This document shows positions 8,534 through 18,900 of a stretch of 64,000 bases of DNA, one piece after another. Every line of letters starts with the position of its first letter. Position 1 is the stretch's first letter. The notes under the pieces were generated by a model that saw only the letters and a program-made list of their open reading frames with translations, made no database searches and had not been told where the DNA came from. Source of the stretch: Suilimivivens sp963650485 (GTDB taxonomy: Bacteria > Bacillota > Clostridia > Lachnospirales > Lachnospiraceae); assembly GCA_963650485.1 (NCBI GenBank), contig CAVJLN010000004.1, positions 21,359 to 85,358 of the forward strand, given 5' to 3'. The position numbers and the translations under genes were made by a program.

Positions 8534-9058
8534 ATGGCAGACCAAAATGAACAAGATAAAATTATGGTGAAACTTGATGTCGTTGCATCGAACAACGAAG
8601 CCGCAGTGATGCCCGGCTTTAATTTCGTGCTGCGGGTGGAGGGAGTATTTGAGATTCCGTGCCGTGCCATTAAAGGCCTGCGTCGTGAAAATGAGTTTGA
8701 GTATATTCAGGAGGGTGGTCTTAATGATTATGTCCATCTGAAGAGAAAGCCGATATCCCGACCCTTTACCTTTCAGGTAGAACGATATGCCGGAACGGAT
8801 ATTCTGGATCCGCTTGCCCTTGGAACAGAGCTGACGCTTCCGCTGATGCTGCTTGTTTATGACCGGCCAAAGACAAGCAATTTTTTAGATGCCCATCGTG
8901 TGTATACCTTCTGGGGCTGTACGGTCACAGCGAAGGATTATGGTGAATTAAGCGCAGAAAGCAGCAGTCTGCTGGTAGAGACCACCACGATTGCATTCCG
9001 TGAAATGACCTGTATTGACACACCGTGGGATACCTTCCGTAAGGAGTCCAGAATGTAA
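8534..9058 (+). CDS. Inner tube protein 2 (gp19-like, tube initiator)
   Basis: This 174-residue protein is a second member of the tube family. It has PGFNFVLRVEGVFEIPCRAI, then YVHLKRKPISRPFTFQVER, and a C-terminal YTFWGCTVTAKDYGELSAES followed by VETTTIAFREM. In Pvc and Afp the second tube paralogue (Pvc5-like) makes the adaptor ring between the hub and the main tube. The gene follows the chaperone extension by nine bases, with a TAAGGAG site overlapping that stop. Sequence divergence from tube 1 is large, so a specialised ring is more likely than redundancy. Confidence 0.85.
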   Translation: MADQNEQDKIMVKLDVVASNNEAAVMPGFNFVLRVEGVFEIPCRAIKGLRRENEFEYIQEGGLNDYVHLKRKPISRPFTFQVERYAGTDILDPLALGTELTLPLMLLVYDRPKTSNFLDAHRVYTFWGCTVTAKDYGELSAESSSLLVETTTIAFREMTCIDTPWDTFRKESRM

Positions 9059-9072
9059 AGGAGAGATGACAG

Positions 9073-11709
9073 ATGCTGACCATGGGAGAACCATTAAAAC
9101 TTCAGACCGCAAAGCCCATGGAAACTCTGGGAGATGCTTTTACAGAGCGTATTACCGGTAACTATCAGTTGCTGGAGGAGCATATGACTCCTACCGATAT
9201 GCTGCATTTCATTGCGGCACCGCCGGAGCTGTATACGCAGGAGGCCGGAATGGCGCCGTTAGTAAACAACTACAGCATGGCGCAAACACAAAATGTTTCC
9301 ATGAAGCTGATCAACAATGTCCTGAACCGGATTCTGGTGTCGGACACTTATCAGCTGACCTATCAGGATCGGGTATTTGTTGAGAATATCCTGAATAAGA
9401 TCGGAGTGACAGATGTACAGGAATTTGTCCGGCAGGTCAGCCGGATGAAGGAGGAAACAAGGAATACCAGAGAGCTTTTGAGACTGTATCATTCTGACAG
9501 TCAGATTATGCAGACGCTTCGGGAATTTCAGAAAACGGAAGATGCGAAGCAGAATGAACAGGAAAAACCACAGGAAGAGAATGAGAGAACGCAGATTTAC
9601 TGGCTGCAGCAGGAGGTATGGAATCGTCTTCATACCGAAGAGATTTATCAGGAGCTGTCGGAGCTTGTATCCCTCCGTTACGGAAATCCGGTAAGGATTA
9701 CCAGACAGGAGATGCAGCTTGGCGAACAGACGATTAATGCAGAATACTTTACCCTGAACCGTATGCGGAGAGAGACCTTTTCGCAGCATCAGGATTTGAC
9801 ATATAACAGAGTGAATACCTATGAGGCTGGAGATACCAGTCTTACCAATGAGAATTACGAACAGACCGTCAGCAGTATGGTACAGGCTGTGCTGCTTAAT
9901 GCCATCAGCCAGATCTATCATATCCGGTATGAGGATTTTAAGAAGCACACATCGAATTGGATGTGGCTTGCTGATGTCATTCATGTGAATGCACAGAATA
10001 CCTTCAAGAGATTTGAAAGCTATCACAACCGCCTCAATCTTTCGAAGACCGATAAGGAAGAATATCATCAGACCATGCGGAATTTTGAACGCCGTGAAAT
10101 TTCGGCTCTGCAGAGTCTTTTTGAACATACCAGAGAAGTATCCGTCAACCGGATGGAAATCCGTAATAATCATGAAACAGAGCTTTTGTACCGGACAGAG
10201 CATACGGACACAGAAGAGCTTGAAACACAGCAGAATACGATCTATGAGACGGAGCGTACCAGCGATACGGAGCATAGACATGTATATAAAATTTCAGAGA
10301 AGCAGCGGGAAGAGGAGATCCGGAAACAACTGGAAATCATCAACCGTCAGAATATGGAGCGGCTTAAAAAGCTCAGAACCCTGGAAATAAGCCAGAGGGA
10401 GCTGCCTCCTCAGAGAATTAACCGGGAACGGGCGAAGAAGGACGCCCTTCGTGCCATAGAAAATCCGAATGAGGTTCTGAAGGAGTATATGAATACCACA
10501 ACGTTCCGGTCAGAAACCGAACAGCTTGAAAAAGAGCGTCTCAGGGAGATTATGGGCGAAGACACGGTACGGATATTCGAAACGCTGGAGGACTATCAGA
10601 AAAACCCGGAGAAATATCCGAATATTACCAGCTCCGAGGGGCAGGCTATGAACCTTCTGATGCGGGATATCCAGAGCCCGGTACAGGAGGTCAGTGAGGA
10701 GGTTCGGTACGAACAGCAGGAGACTTTGCAAAGAGAGCTTCATCATGAAACGACCCGGGAAGTAGAGCGTATCATGCGGGAAACCGAACGCTACCGGAGC
10801 GAACAGATACCTCATACAGAGGAATCTCTGCCGGAAGACGGGGAAGTCTTAAGATATCCGGAGACCGTAAAGGAGCAGCAGACACCTGTGCAGAATGCCG
10901 GAAGAGCAGAAGTACAGATGCCGGAAATGCAGTATAGAAGGACAGAAACCGGGGAGGTATTAAAACCGGGAAGGGAACAGCTCAGAATCGAGCAGTCAAA
11001 GCTTTTGCAAAGCAATATTCTGAGAGAAAGCACCCGGGAGGTGCAGAAGGTGCTTCGGGAAACCGAGCGCTATCAGACCGAGAGGCTGCTGTCTGGTAAG
11101 GGACAGTCGGAAAGCATGAAGGAAGAGGCATTGCAGTATTCCGAACCGGCGCAGGAGGAGGTACAGAGGACTTCGGAAGAAACTCCTGCGAAGGAGAAGG
11201 AAGAGAGGGTGGCGCTTCTGCACAGACCGTCTGCAGGGCAGAGTGAGCATGAGGTTGAGCAGCTTCTTACCAAGCAGCAGGTGCTTCACACCCGGATTCA
11301 GAAGGAAAGCACCCGGGAAGTGGAACGGATATTGAAGGAGACGGAGCGTTATCAGACGCAAAAGAATGCCGTTTATCCTGAACAGGAGAATGCCATCCGG
11401 GAAGAGGTGGAGCTGTTCCATAAGCAGAATGAAAGCGTATTAAACGAGGAGCTTTTAGAAGAGCTGGAGAACCGGAATCGTACTGTGACACAGAGAGAGT
11501 CGAAAACCTCGACAGAGCAGGTTCAGGAAACCAGTCATGTGGATCAGATTGTGACCAATAGAGTCAATGAACTGCGTATTGAGCAGGATCAGAACATAGA
11601 AAGAATCGTCAGCCAGAATGTCCGTCAGCAGCTTGATACCTTATCAGATCAGGTATTCACCAAGCTTGAAAAGCGGATGGACGCAGAGAGAAGACGAAGA
11701 GGAATTTAA
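9073..11709 (+). CDS. Long helical protein, candidate tape measure
   Basis: This is an 878-residue, Glu/Gln/Arg/Thr-rich protein predicted almost wholly helical after residue ~150, with no signal peptide or membrane segment. I do not recognise a domain. Its place after chaperone and tube 2 and before the hub adaptors equals the tape-measure slot in contractile phages, so tube-length control is the best guess. The C-terminal third carries three repeats with an exact 93-residue period (heads at 10747, 11026, 11305) sharing E-S/T-TREV-x5-ETERY. If fully helical and extended (0.15 nm per residue) it would span about 130 nm. It could instead be a scaffold. The start at 9073 has AAAGGAG upstream. 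Confidence 0.65.
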   Translation: MLTMGEPLKLQTAKPMETLGDAFTERITGNYQLLEEHMTPTDMLHFIAAPPELYTQEAGMAPLVNNYSMAQTQNVSMKLINNVLNRILVSDTYQLTYQDRVFVENILNKIGVTDVQEFVRQVSRMKEETRNTRELLRLYHSDSQIMQTLREFQKTEDAKQNEQEKPQEENERTQIYWLQQEVWNRLHTEEIYQELSELVSLRYGNPVRITRQEMQLGEQTINAEYFTLNRMRRETFSQHQDLTYNRVNTYEAGDTSLTNENYEQTVSSMVQAVLLNAISQIYHIRYEDFKKHTSNWMWLADVIHVNAQNTFKRFESYHNRLNLSKTDKEEYHQTMRNFERREISALQSLFEHTREVSVNRMEIRNNHETELLYRTEHTDTEELETQQNTIYETERTSDTEHRHVYKISEKQREEEIRKQLEIINRQNMERLKKLRTLEISQRELPPQRINRERAKKDALRAIENPNEVLKEYMNTTTFRSETEQLEKERLREIMGEDTVRIFETLEDYQKNPEKYPNITSSEGQAMNLLMRDIQSPVQEVSEEVRYEQQETLQRELHHETTREVERIMRETERYRSEQIPHTEESLPEDGEVLRYPETVKEQQTPVQNAGRAEVQMPEMQYRRTETGEVLKPGREQLRIEQSKLLQSNILRESTREVQKVLRETERYQTERLLSGKGQSESMKEEALQYSEPAQEEVQRTSEETPAKEKEERVALLHRPSAGQSEHEVEQLLTKQQVLHTRIQKESTREVERILKETERYQTQKNAVYPEQENAIREEVELFHKQNESVLNEELLEELENRNRTVTQRESKTSTEQVQETSHVDQIVTNRVNELRIEQDQNIERIVSQNVRQQLDTLSDQVFTKLEKRMDAERRRRGI
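10747..11583 (+). repeat. Three 279-bp in-gene repeats (93-residue period)
   Basis: Units begin at 10747, 11026 and 11305. Each opens with E-S/T-TREV followed by an ETERY block, then diverges into Glu/Gln-rich sequence. The exact spacing of 93 codons twice over suggests duplication of a structural length unit. Confidence 0.75.
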
Positions 11710-11723
11710 GGAGGTAACGGAAC

Positions 11724-12542
11724 ATGGATGTAATGAAAACAGCACAAAATCTGGCAAAAGCGCCAACCGTTACCAAGGCCATGCTTACGTTTTATCCGCC
11801 GAATACCGAACCGGTTGAGATTGAAAAGCAGGCAGCTCCGAAAACCAGAATCGGCAACTGGAGCGGCAGTATCAGTGATATGGTATCCCAGATCGAAAGT
11901 ACTGCAAGAAATGTTGCCAAAACGAAACGTTATGAAGGAGACGTGAAAACGCTTCCGTTTCAGTTTAATCCGGCTACCATAAGAATTTCGGCCTATGGCG
12001 GTGGTCTGACACCCATTTATAATTATGCAGCGGACACCGATAAGAAAAGCAAGAACGGAGCGAAAAAGAATGCGATCAGCTACGGAGAAATCGATACGAA
12101 CGTCAATCTGGAATTCAAGGTCGTTTTTGATGCGGAAAAGAATACCGATGCGTTCATGATCGATAAGCTGAATGCATTAAGCAGTGCCGGGAGCGCAGTG
12201 AAGACCATCCGCGAAGCCGTCAAGAGGGACGAGTATTCCGTAAGACCGATTGTAGAAGGCTTTCTTGCGGTCATGATGAATCTGGAGTCACGTAAGGTTG
12301 TTTTTACCTGGGGATATATGAGCTATTCCGGAAGAATGAATTCCGTAAGGTGTAATTATACGATGTTTAATCCGGCAGGAGAGCCGATCCGTGCGGAGGT
12401 GTCCATTCGTCTGCTGGCTACGGAAGAAGCCTATCTGGATGAATGGAAGAGGAAATATTCGAAGGAGCTGCTGGATTATGCGAAGCAGGAAACCTCCAAT
12501 ATATCCAACCTTGCAACGAATCTGATTAATATGCAGCTTTAA
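11724..12542 (+). CDS. CIS tube-domain hub adaptor 1 (Pvc7/gp53-like, no LysM)
   Basis: This 272-residue protein carries the 'CIS tube'/gp53-like signature. LPFQFNPATIRISAYGGG lies near residue 75, where family members have FxFNPxxL. Strands follow with NVNLEFKVVFDAEKNTDAF, and a late region VVFTWGYMSYSGRMNSVRC, the family's usual WG...G.v..V. motif. Pvc7-like proteins join the hub to the baseplate and normally end in a LysM domain; no LysM is visible here. It is the first of two adjacent paralogues. The gene starts 14 bases after the previous stop with TAAGGAGGTAA. Confidence 0.8.
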   Translation: MDVMKTAQNLAKAPTVTKAMLTFYPPNTEPVEIEKQAAPKTRIGNWSGSISDMVSQIESTARNVAKTKRYEGDVKTLPFQFNPATIRISAYGGGLTPIYNYAADTDKKSKNGAKKNAISYGEIDTNVNLEFKVVFDAEKNTDAFMIDKLNALSSAGSAVKTIREAVKRDEYSVRPIVEGFLAVMMNLESRKVVFTWGYMSYSGRMNSVRCNYTMFNPAGEPIRAEVSIRLLATEEAYLDEWKRKYSKELLDYAKQETSNISNLATNLINMQL

Positions 12543-12559
12543 AGAAGGAGACCGTATTT

Positions 12560-13381
12560 ATGTCCGTAAAATCCATGGCAGAAAAAAATATCACCGGTAT
12601 GGTGAATAAGGCCTATATTCTGATGCGCGATCAGGCGAATACCGGCAGTAAGAGCGCAAAGGTTCCATATAATGGACTCAGCAAGGTGGGAGAAAGTCTT
12701 GCTGAGGCTGCACGTAATGCCAAAAGTATGGATTTTACGGCAGATACAGAGCAGTATAAGGGCTATACGGCCATAAAGGTGCAATATAATCCAAGCACTC
12801 TCGAGTTTACCAGCCGCGGCGGAACCATGATCAACCGGTATTCCGGTGTGGGAGGAGAAGGTACCGGCTCCTTCCAGAAGGCCAGCATTCCCTATGAGGT
12901 AGTGCTGAACATGGATCTGATTTTTGATGACACAGAGAATTCAGATGCCTTTTCGGTTATGGATGCCGGCTCGTATTCTGCGACAGGAATCGCTAAAAGG
13001 GCAACCTCGGCGATTGTTAACCGGAAACAGAATGGTACCTTTAAAAAAGCGCATACCGTGCAGGATATTTCCGAGCTTTTCGTGGCAGCAGTCACCATGC
13101 CGTTTACAAGGGCAGTATGTGTCATCTGGAACAAGACGGTCTTCTGGGGCGAGCTGTGCGGAGTAACGGTGGAATATGTCATGTTTAACCGTGTGGGTAA
13201 TCCGATCCGCTCCAAGGTGCATCTGGAGATCCGGCAGGATACGCAGAAAATGCCGAAGGCAAAGGCGGACAGATGGAATGCAGCCTATAAGGATCTGTTT
13301 ACGACGGCAGAAAAGCTTGCGACAGACGGCAGGCTGTCAAACACAGGAAATCTGGCCTCCAATCTGCTGAACTTAAGCTGA
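12560..13381 (+). CDS. CIS tube-domain hub adaptor 2 (paralogue)
   Basis: This 273-residue protein is a paralogue of the preceding gene. It has the same FNP-type motif (IKVQYNPSTLEFTSRGG near residue 75), VVLNMDLIFDDTENSDAF, and a C-terminal CVIWNKTVFWGELCGVTVEY followed by FNRVGNPIRSKV. Order and length match the first copy closely. Both lack a recognisable LysM. Two such proteins are common in eCIS and probably occupy different positions of the hub-baseplate interface. The start at 12560 follows an AAGAAGGAG site. A gap of 103 bases before the next gene holds nothing I recognise. Confidence 0.8.
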   Translation: MSVKSMAEKNITGMVNKAYILMRDQANTGSKSAKVPYNGLSKVGESLAEAARNAKSMDFTADTEQYKGYTAIKVQYNPSTLEFTSRGGTMINRYSGVGGEGTGSFQKASIPYEVVLNMDLIFDDTENSDAFSVMDAGSYSATGIAKRATSAIVNRKQNGTFKKAHTVQDISELFVAAVTMPFTRAVCVIWNKTVFWGELCGVTVEYVMFNRVGNPIRSKVHLEIRQDTQKMPKAKADRWNAAYKDLFTTAEKLATDGRLSNTGNLASNLLNLS

Positions 13382-13484
13382 TGAAGGAACAGATGCAGCG
13401 ATTGAATACAGGTTGAAGCATTTCGGGCTGAGACAGGAAGAATATGATTGATTCAGAATAGATTTCATGAGAAAGAGTTGAAGA

Positions 13485-14684
13485 ATGGCATCCTATGAAT
13501 TTGATGATTTAAAGAAAACCTATGATGGACTGGATGATCCCTTTGTCGTAGTCAAGATTGACGACAAGAATGTGGGAAGCTCTGATAAAGGATTCCCGAT
13601 ATCGGATCTGTATGTAGATCTGACCAGCGGCTACGAAGCCTCCATTGCAGAATTTTCCATTTATACGGCCTATGACAAGGATACAGCATCCTTTGAGGTC
13701 AGCAGCACCCTGCAGAAATACACGAAGCTGGGAGCCAAGGTAGAGGTTTCAACAGGCTATGCCAACAGCGGCAAAACCATCTTTACCGGCGCAATCATGA
13801 GAGTCAGCTATCGCCATGGAATGGATGAAATTCCGTGCATTCGGGTCACTGCCATGGATGTGAAGGGAATTATGATGGCGAGTACCTATTCCAGACAACT
13901 GAAGGCCACCAGTTATTCCGGGGCTGTGCAGGAAATTCTGGAAAAAAGCGTCTACACCAGTATGCAGTCTTCAGGGGTCATTGAGAGCATCCGTGTGACG
14001 GATACTCCGGATAAAACCGGATCCGGACTTGGAAGCATGACGGGGGATGATACTGCAGGCTCCATGGGCTCAGGCTTTTCTTCCGAAAATAAGGACACGG
14101 ACCGCACTATCGAGATGGTAGCGGAAAGCGATTACGAATTCATCGTCAAGGCAGCGAAGCGATATAATTACGAATTTTTTACAGAATGCGGAACGGTTTA
14201 CTTCCGTAAGGCAAAGGCAGATACCGGAACCAGAATCGTGATTACCCCGCTGATGGGAATGTACAGCTTTGATGTTTCCTATGATATTACAGGACTTGTG
14301 AACAAGGTGACCGTGAGGGCAACAGATGCAGCAAAGGCCCAGGTGATTGAGGCCTCCTGTAAGAATCAGAATAATCTGCCAAGTAAAGCCAAAACCCTGA
14401 TTAAGGGAAACGAAAAGTTTTATGTAGATGCCTCTGTCACCTCCAAGGAGGAGGCGGAGAACAGGGCAAAGTCCCTGATGGAAACGGTTTCCTATCGGTT
14501 TGCTTCCCTGGAATGTGAAATCCAGGGTCTTCCGGAGTATCTGCCCGGATATTTTGTAGAGCTTTCCGGACTGGGTGATGGGATTGATAACAAATTTTAT
14601 ATCAACAGAGCAGTTCACCGGATGACGCCGGAAGGCAAGTACGTGGTACGGCTGGAGGGGAAGTCAGCAGGAATAAAGGAGTAA
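13485..14684 (+). CDS. Baseplate hub protein (gp27/phage late control D-like)
   Basis: This 399-residue protein resembles the gp27-like half of VgrG (phage late control D / Pvc8 N-terminal part). It has SGYEASIAEFSIYTAYDKD, VEVSTGYANSGKTIFTG, IRVTAMDVKGIMMAS, and DYEFIVKAAKRYNYEFF, the last typical of hub domains (..D..Fl..LA...gy.f). The hub forms the trimeric adaptor between the tube and the spike. Here the spike is encoded separately in the next gene, six bases downstream, so hub and spike form a split VgrG. No C-terminal effector extension is seen. Confidence 0.82.
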   Translation: MASYEFDDLKKTYDGLDDPFVVVKIDDKNVGSSDKGFPISDLYVDLTSGYEASIAEFSIYTAYDKDTASFEVSSTLQKYTKLGAKVEVSTGYANSGKTIFTGAIMRVSYRHGMDEIPCIRVTAMDVKGIMMASTYSRQLKATSYSGAVQEILEKSVYTSMQSSGVIESIRVTDTPDKTGSGLGSMTGDDTAGSMGSGFSSENKDTDRTIEMVAESDYEFIVKAAKRYNYEFFTECGTVYFRKAKADTGTRIVITPLMGMYSFDVSYDITGLVNKVTVRATDAAKAQVIEASCKNQNNLPSKAKTLIKGNEKFYVDASVTSKEEAENRAKSLMETVSYRFASLECEIQGLPEYLPGYFVELSGLGDGIDNKFYINRAVHRMTPEGKYVVRLEGKSAGIKE

Positions 14685-14690
14685 GCAGGT

Positions 14691-15503
14691 ATGGGTTTGT
14701 ATGATATTATGGATGAGATCGCCGCAAAGCAGGTGACCAAATCAGAAACCGGAGACAACAGGATGCCCGGAATTGTCGTGGGAGTTGTCCAGTCGAATTA
14801 CTCAGAGGACATGCCCGGAAGAGTATGCGTCAGCATTCCGGTCAGGGATGCCAAGGCAAATGAGCTGAAATGGGCGCGGGTTGCCATGCCGTACAGCGGA
14901 TCCAAATGGGGCTATTACTTCCTTCCGGAGGCAGGGGATCAGGTGCTTGTGGCATTCGAGAACGGAAATATCGAGAAGCCCTATGTGATCGGAAGCATTC
15001 CGAAGGATTCCAACCGTTTCCTGACAGGCTCCGTCAGCAAGACCAATGAGCATAAAAAGATTGTAACGAAGAACGGAAGCACCATCGAATTCCACGATGT
15101 TGCAGATCAGGATGGACAGAAGGATCAAATTAAAATATATACCGCCAATAAATCACATAATGTGACTCTCGATAATGAAAAGGGAAGCATCAGCCTAAGC
15201 GATAAGGAAGGCAAGAACAAGCTGGAGATCCAGACCACCAATGGAAGAATCCAGTTAAAGACGGAGCATAAGCTGACGATCAATGTAGGAGATTCTGTTG
15301 AGCTTACGTTAAATGGTGACTCCGGAACCATTCAGGTAAAATGCGGGAAGCTGAATGTGGAAGCAGATCAGAGTGTGAAGCTTGAAACCAGTGGGAAGCT
15401 GGGATTAAGCGGCGGAAATGTGGCACTGGATGCATCTGCATCCTTTAAGGTAAACAGCAGCGGAATCAGCAGCATTGGCGGTTCGCCGGTGAAGATCGGC
15501 TGA
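14691..15503 (+). CDS. Spike protein (gp5/gpV-like, OB fold plus beta-helix)
   Basis: This 270-residue protein has a short N-terminal helix and an OB-fold of the gpV/gp5 type (GIVVGVVQSNYSEDMPGRV, then VRDAKANELKWARVAMPY, then FLPEAGDQVLVAFENG and YVIGSIP). A C-terminal repetitive strand region (about 150-270; NKLEIQTTNG, GTIQVKCGKLNVEAD, KLETSGKLGLSGG) would form the triangular beta-helix of the membrane-piercing spike. No lysozyme domain is present, as expected for a CIS. Trimers would sit under the hub made by the previous gene and be tipped by the PAAR-like protein from 5162. Confidence 0.88.
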   Translation: MGLYDIMDEIAAKQVTKSETGDNRMPGIVVGVVQSNYSEDMPGRVCVSIPVRDAKANELKWARVAMPYSGSKWGYYFLPEAGDQVLVAFENGNIEKPYVIGSIPKDSNRFLTGSVSKTNEHKKIVTKNGSTIEFHDVADQDGQKDQIKIYTANKSHNVTLDNEKGSISLSDKEGKNKLEIQTTNGRIQLKTEHKLTINVGDSVELTLNGDSGTIQVKCGKLNVEADQSVKLETSGKLGLSGGNVALDASASFKVNSSGISSIGGSPVKIG

Positions 15504-15518
15504 TGAAGGAGGAAGGCT

Positions 15519-15965
15519 ATGAAAGCGAATACATTTTTAGGAAGAGGCATGAAATTTCCTCCGCAGGTAAACCCGGCTACCGGACGGTTTGTAATTTCAG
15601 AGAACCAGCAAAGCATTAAGGAAAGCATCTATCTGATTCTGATGACACAGAAGACGGAGAGACTGATGCGTCCGGATTTTGGAAGCAGGGCTTCCAGCTA
15701 CGTATTTGAGGAAACCGACCTGTCCATGCTGAATCTGATGGCGAGTGAACTGGAATATGATATTATTTCCAACGAGCCGCGCGTGGAAAATGTCACTGTA
15801 GATATGGATTATACGAGAAAGCCGGGCTGTCTGTTTGTGGATATCACCTATACAGTCAGAGAAGAAAACGTAACGGAAAATATGGTATTCCCATTCTACC
15901 TTGGAGAACAGGTAAAGGAAGAGGAAACAGAGTATGAAACAGTGGAAGACAATTTCGTCGAGTGA
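15519..15965 (+). CDS. Baseplate wedge protein (gp25-like)
   Basis: This 148-residue protein is of the GPW/gp25 family. It starts FLGRGMKFPPQVNPATGRF and has SIKESIYLILMTQKTERLMRPDFG, the classic gp25 core (I...I..iL.T..GeR...pefG). gp25 proteins initiate sheath polymerisation at the baseplate. The C-terminus is unusually acidic (KEEETEYETVEDN). The last 32 bases overlap the start of the next gene in another frame, so the two are probably translationally coupled. Confidence 0.92.
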   Translation: MKANTFLGRGMKFPPQVNPATGRFVISENQQSIKESIYLILMTQKTERLMRPDFGSRASSYVFEETDLSMLNLMASELEYDIISNEPRVENVTVDMDYTRKPGCLFVDITYTVREENVTENMVFPFYLGEQVKEEETEYETVEDNFVE

Positions 15966-18900
15966 TTATATCATAGATAACCGGAATAGAAATGAGATTC
16001 TGGACCGAATCAGGAGTCTTGCACATTCTTATACACCGGAATGGCAGTTTGATGAAGACGATCCGGACATCGGTTCGGTGCTTGCCCTGCTGTTTGCAGA
16101 CCAGCTGCAGGACAATGTCAGACGCTATAACATGACCCTGGAGCGGGACTATGTGGAACTGGTGAATATGCTCGGTATTTCTCCGCATGCTGCCTATCCG
16201 GCCCATAGTATTGTGCTGATGAACATGGTACAGGATACGATACCGGGGCAGCGTCTGCGCAGGGGGACACAGTTTCTGGCCGGAGGAGAGGATGACGGTA
16301 TTATCTTTGAAACCGCACATGGAATCTATATTACAGAGGCACGTCTCACCAGCATGTTCATGGCTTCCGGACTGACCGGAAAGGTAATTCCGTTAAAGGG
16401 TAAATTCCCTCAGGTGGAATTCATCAGTGAGGATATGAAGATCCCGGATCCGGAGGAAGCAGCGCAGGAAGAAGCAGAGCCCGCCTATACAGAACCGGAG
16501 GAGAAGGAGGAAATTGCAGAGCCTGATTTTGAAGAATTTACCTTATTTGATTTTTCAAAAGAGGGATATGGAAAGACCGGTCTTGTCATGTATCATCCGC
16601 ATCTGTTTGATGAGATAGATAATGATATCTGGATGGATCTTCCGGGTTCAGACCGACTGGCCGAGCGCATTCTGAACGGAGAATACAGTCTTTATTACTA
16701 CGGGGCAGAGGGCTTTGAAAAAATAACCAATCTGAGGGTTTCGAAGAACCGCTATCTGGTATTCCGGAAATCCGGTGTCTGTAAGAAGGTACGTCTTGGG
16801 CAGGAGGAATATTCCGCATTACTTCTGCAGCCGGAGAACATGATTGAAAAGAACGTTGTGGTATCAGACATCCGGTTTTCGTGTTCCGGAGAGGGACAGG
16901 TACCGGATTATGTGGTAGACAGTGCCTCGGAGCTGGATGTGCACCGTTTTTATCCGTTTGGCAGGAAGATGTCCCTCTTTTCAGAGCTCTATATCGGACA
17001 CCGCTATTTTGCAAATCCGGGCGCACTGATGACGATTGAATTTGATCTTGATTTTGAACAGATTCTTTCGGCAGCGCCGGAGGCCAAGACGGAGGAAAGC
17101 CTTAAGATTATCAAGAAAAAGCCCAAAAGGGATATTGTCGGGGCAGTTGCAGAGGTTTATGCCGATGAGATATCGCTGGAATATTATAATGGTACCGGAT
17201 GGAAGAAGCTTCCGACGCAGATTTCGGTAAGTAATCTGTTTCAGAGTGATTCTGCAGGGCACTGCAGTATTTCCTTCGTATGCCCGGGGGATTTCCGGGC
17301 AACGGAAACAGGCGGTTATACGGGAGAAAGTATCCGTATCCAGCTGCTGAGAGCGGATAACTGTTATTTTCAGCCAGCCATGCATCACTGTCCGGTGATT
17401 TCAGGGATGAAGATTTCCTATACCTATGAAAGACATTATGAACGTCCCAAGCATCTGATCAGCTTTCAGGGAAGCAGACAGTGGGATATTACCAACCGTA
17501 TGGCAGAGAATGCAAGCTGTCCGATTCTGTTCAGGAGCAGCTATAACGATACCTCCCTTTATATAGGCTTTGATAAAAAGATGCAGGACGGACCGGTAGG
17601 ACTTTTGTTCCGAATCGGCGAGACAGAGCAGGAGATGAAGGGAAAGCTGGCATTCTATTATTCAACCAGAGATGGGTTTGCCCGGCTGAAATTAACGGAT
17701 AAGACCGATGGACTGAATCATACGGGCGTCATTTTGTTCATGCCGCCGACGGATATGGCAAAGTGTACGCTGGAGGGGCAGGAGGCCTACTGGATTAAGA
17801 TTATGGATGAGGACTGTTATCTGGAAAAGAATCCGATGCGGCGTCCGTTGATCCAGGAAATTGCACTTAATGCAGTAGAGGTAGATAATATAGAAACCAT
17901 GGAAGAGGAAGAATATTATATTGATGCTTATGAGCCCAATATGAGCTTTCCTCTGACTGCCACCAATATTCTGAGTGTGGATGTGTGGGTGAATGAAACG
18001 GCGGAATTTACCATGCAGCAGATGAAGAGACTGCTTCTGGAGGAGCCCCGGAGCACCTATGCCGAATATGATATCAGGGGTGAAATCAGGGACTTTTATA
18101 TCAGGTGGCAGGAGGTCGATAATTTTGACCGATCGGTAAGCACGGATCGTCATTATGTCATTGACAGAATGAATAACCGGATTTATTTTGGGGATGGGGT
18201 AAATGTGAAGATCCCGAGAAATACCTCAGGCCCGGCCTTTAAGACCATCGTGAAGTGCTGTGATGGAAAGAGAGCAAACTTAAATCAGGACCGTGTGGAT
18301 GACAGCTTAAGTAATCTGCAGTTTGTGGAAGAGATTCACAATCCGATTCAGGCCTACGGCGGCATGGACATGGAAACCATGGAAGAAGCCTTAAGAAGAG
18401 GCACAACGCTGTTAAATACGAGAAGAAAGCTGGTTACTGCACAGGATTATGAAAGGGAGGTTCTGGATTATTCCCATAACATTTCTCAGGTCAGGGTGGT
18501 TTCCGGAATAAGGAAGGATGGTGGCTATGATCCATGTGCCGTGACAGTGGTTCTTCTGATGGAGGATTATCAGGACGGCAGATCCTCCTTTGTGAATATC
18601 CGGAGGAGACTAAAGGAGCACCTGCTGGAGCGGTGTGAGCTTACGATTGATCCGACCGATCTGGAGGTGGTAGAGCCGATCTTTGTGGAAATTTCTGTGG
18701 AGGCCTGGATCAGGGTGGTCAATGAGGATGACAGCTTTGAGGTCCAGCAGAGACTGATCGATATGCTGCAGGATTATCTGGATCCGGTGAAGAACAACGT
18801 CTGGGAAATCGGCCGGGATGTTGTGGAAAGCCAGATTGAACTGAGACTGAATATGGAAAAGGGAAGTGCTCTGATCAGCAAAATGATGATCACCTGCCGT

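Noticed and set aside
9259..10281. A 340-codon open frame on the minus strand within the tape-measure candidate
   Set aside because: It is antisense to a gene with strong coding signs, has no ribosome binding site, and its residues (Leu/Ile/His/Cys-rich) are typical of a reverse-frame shadow of Glu/Gln-rich helical sequence.
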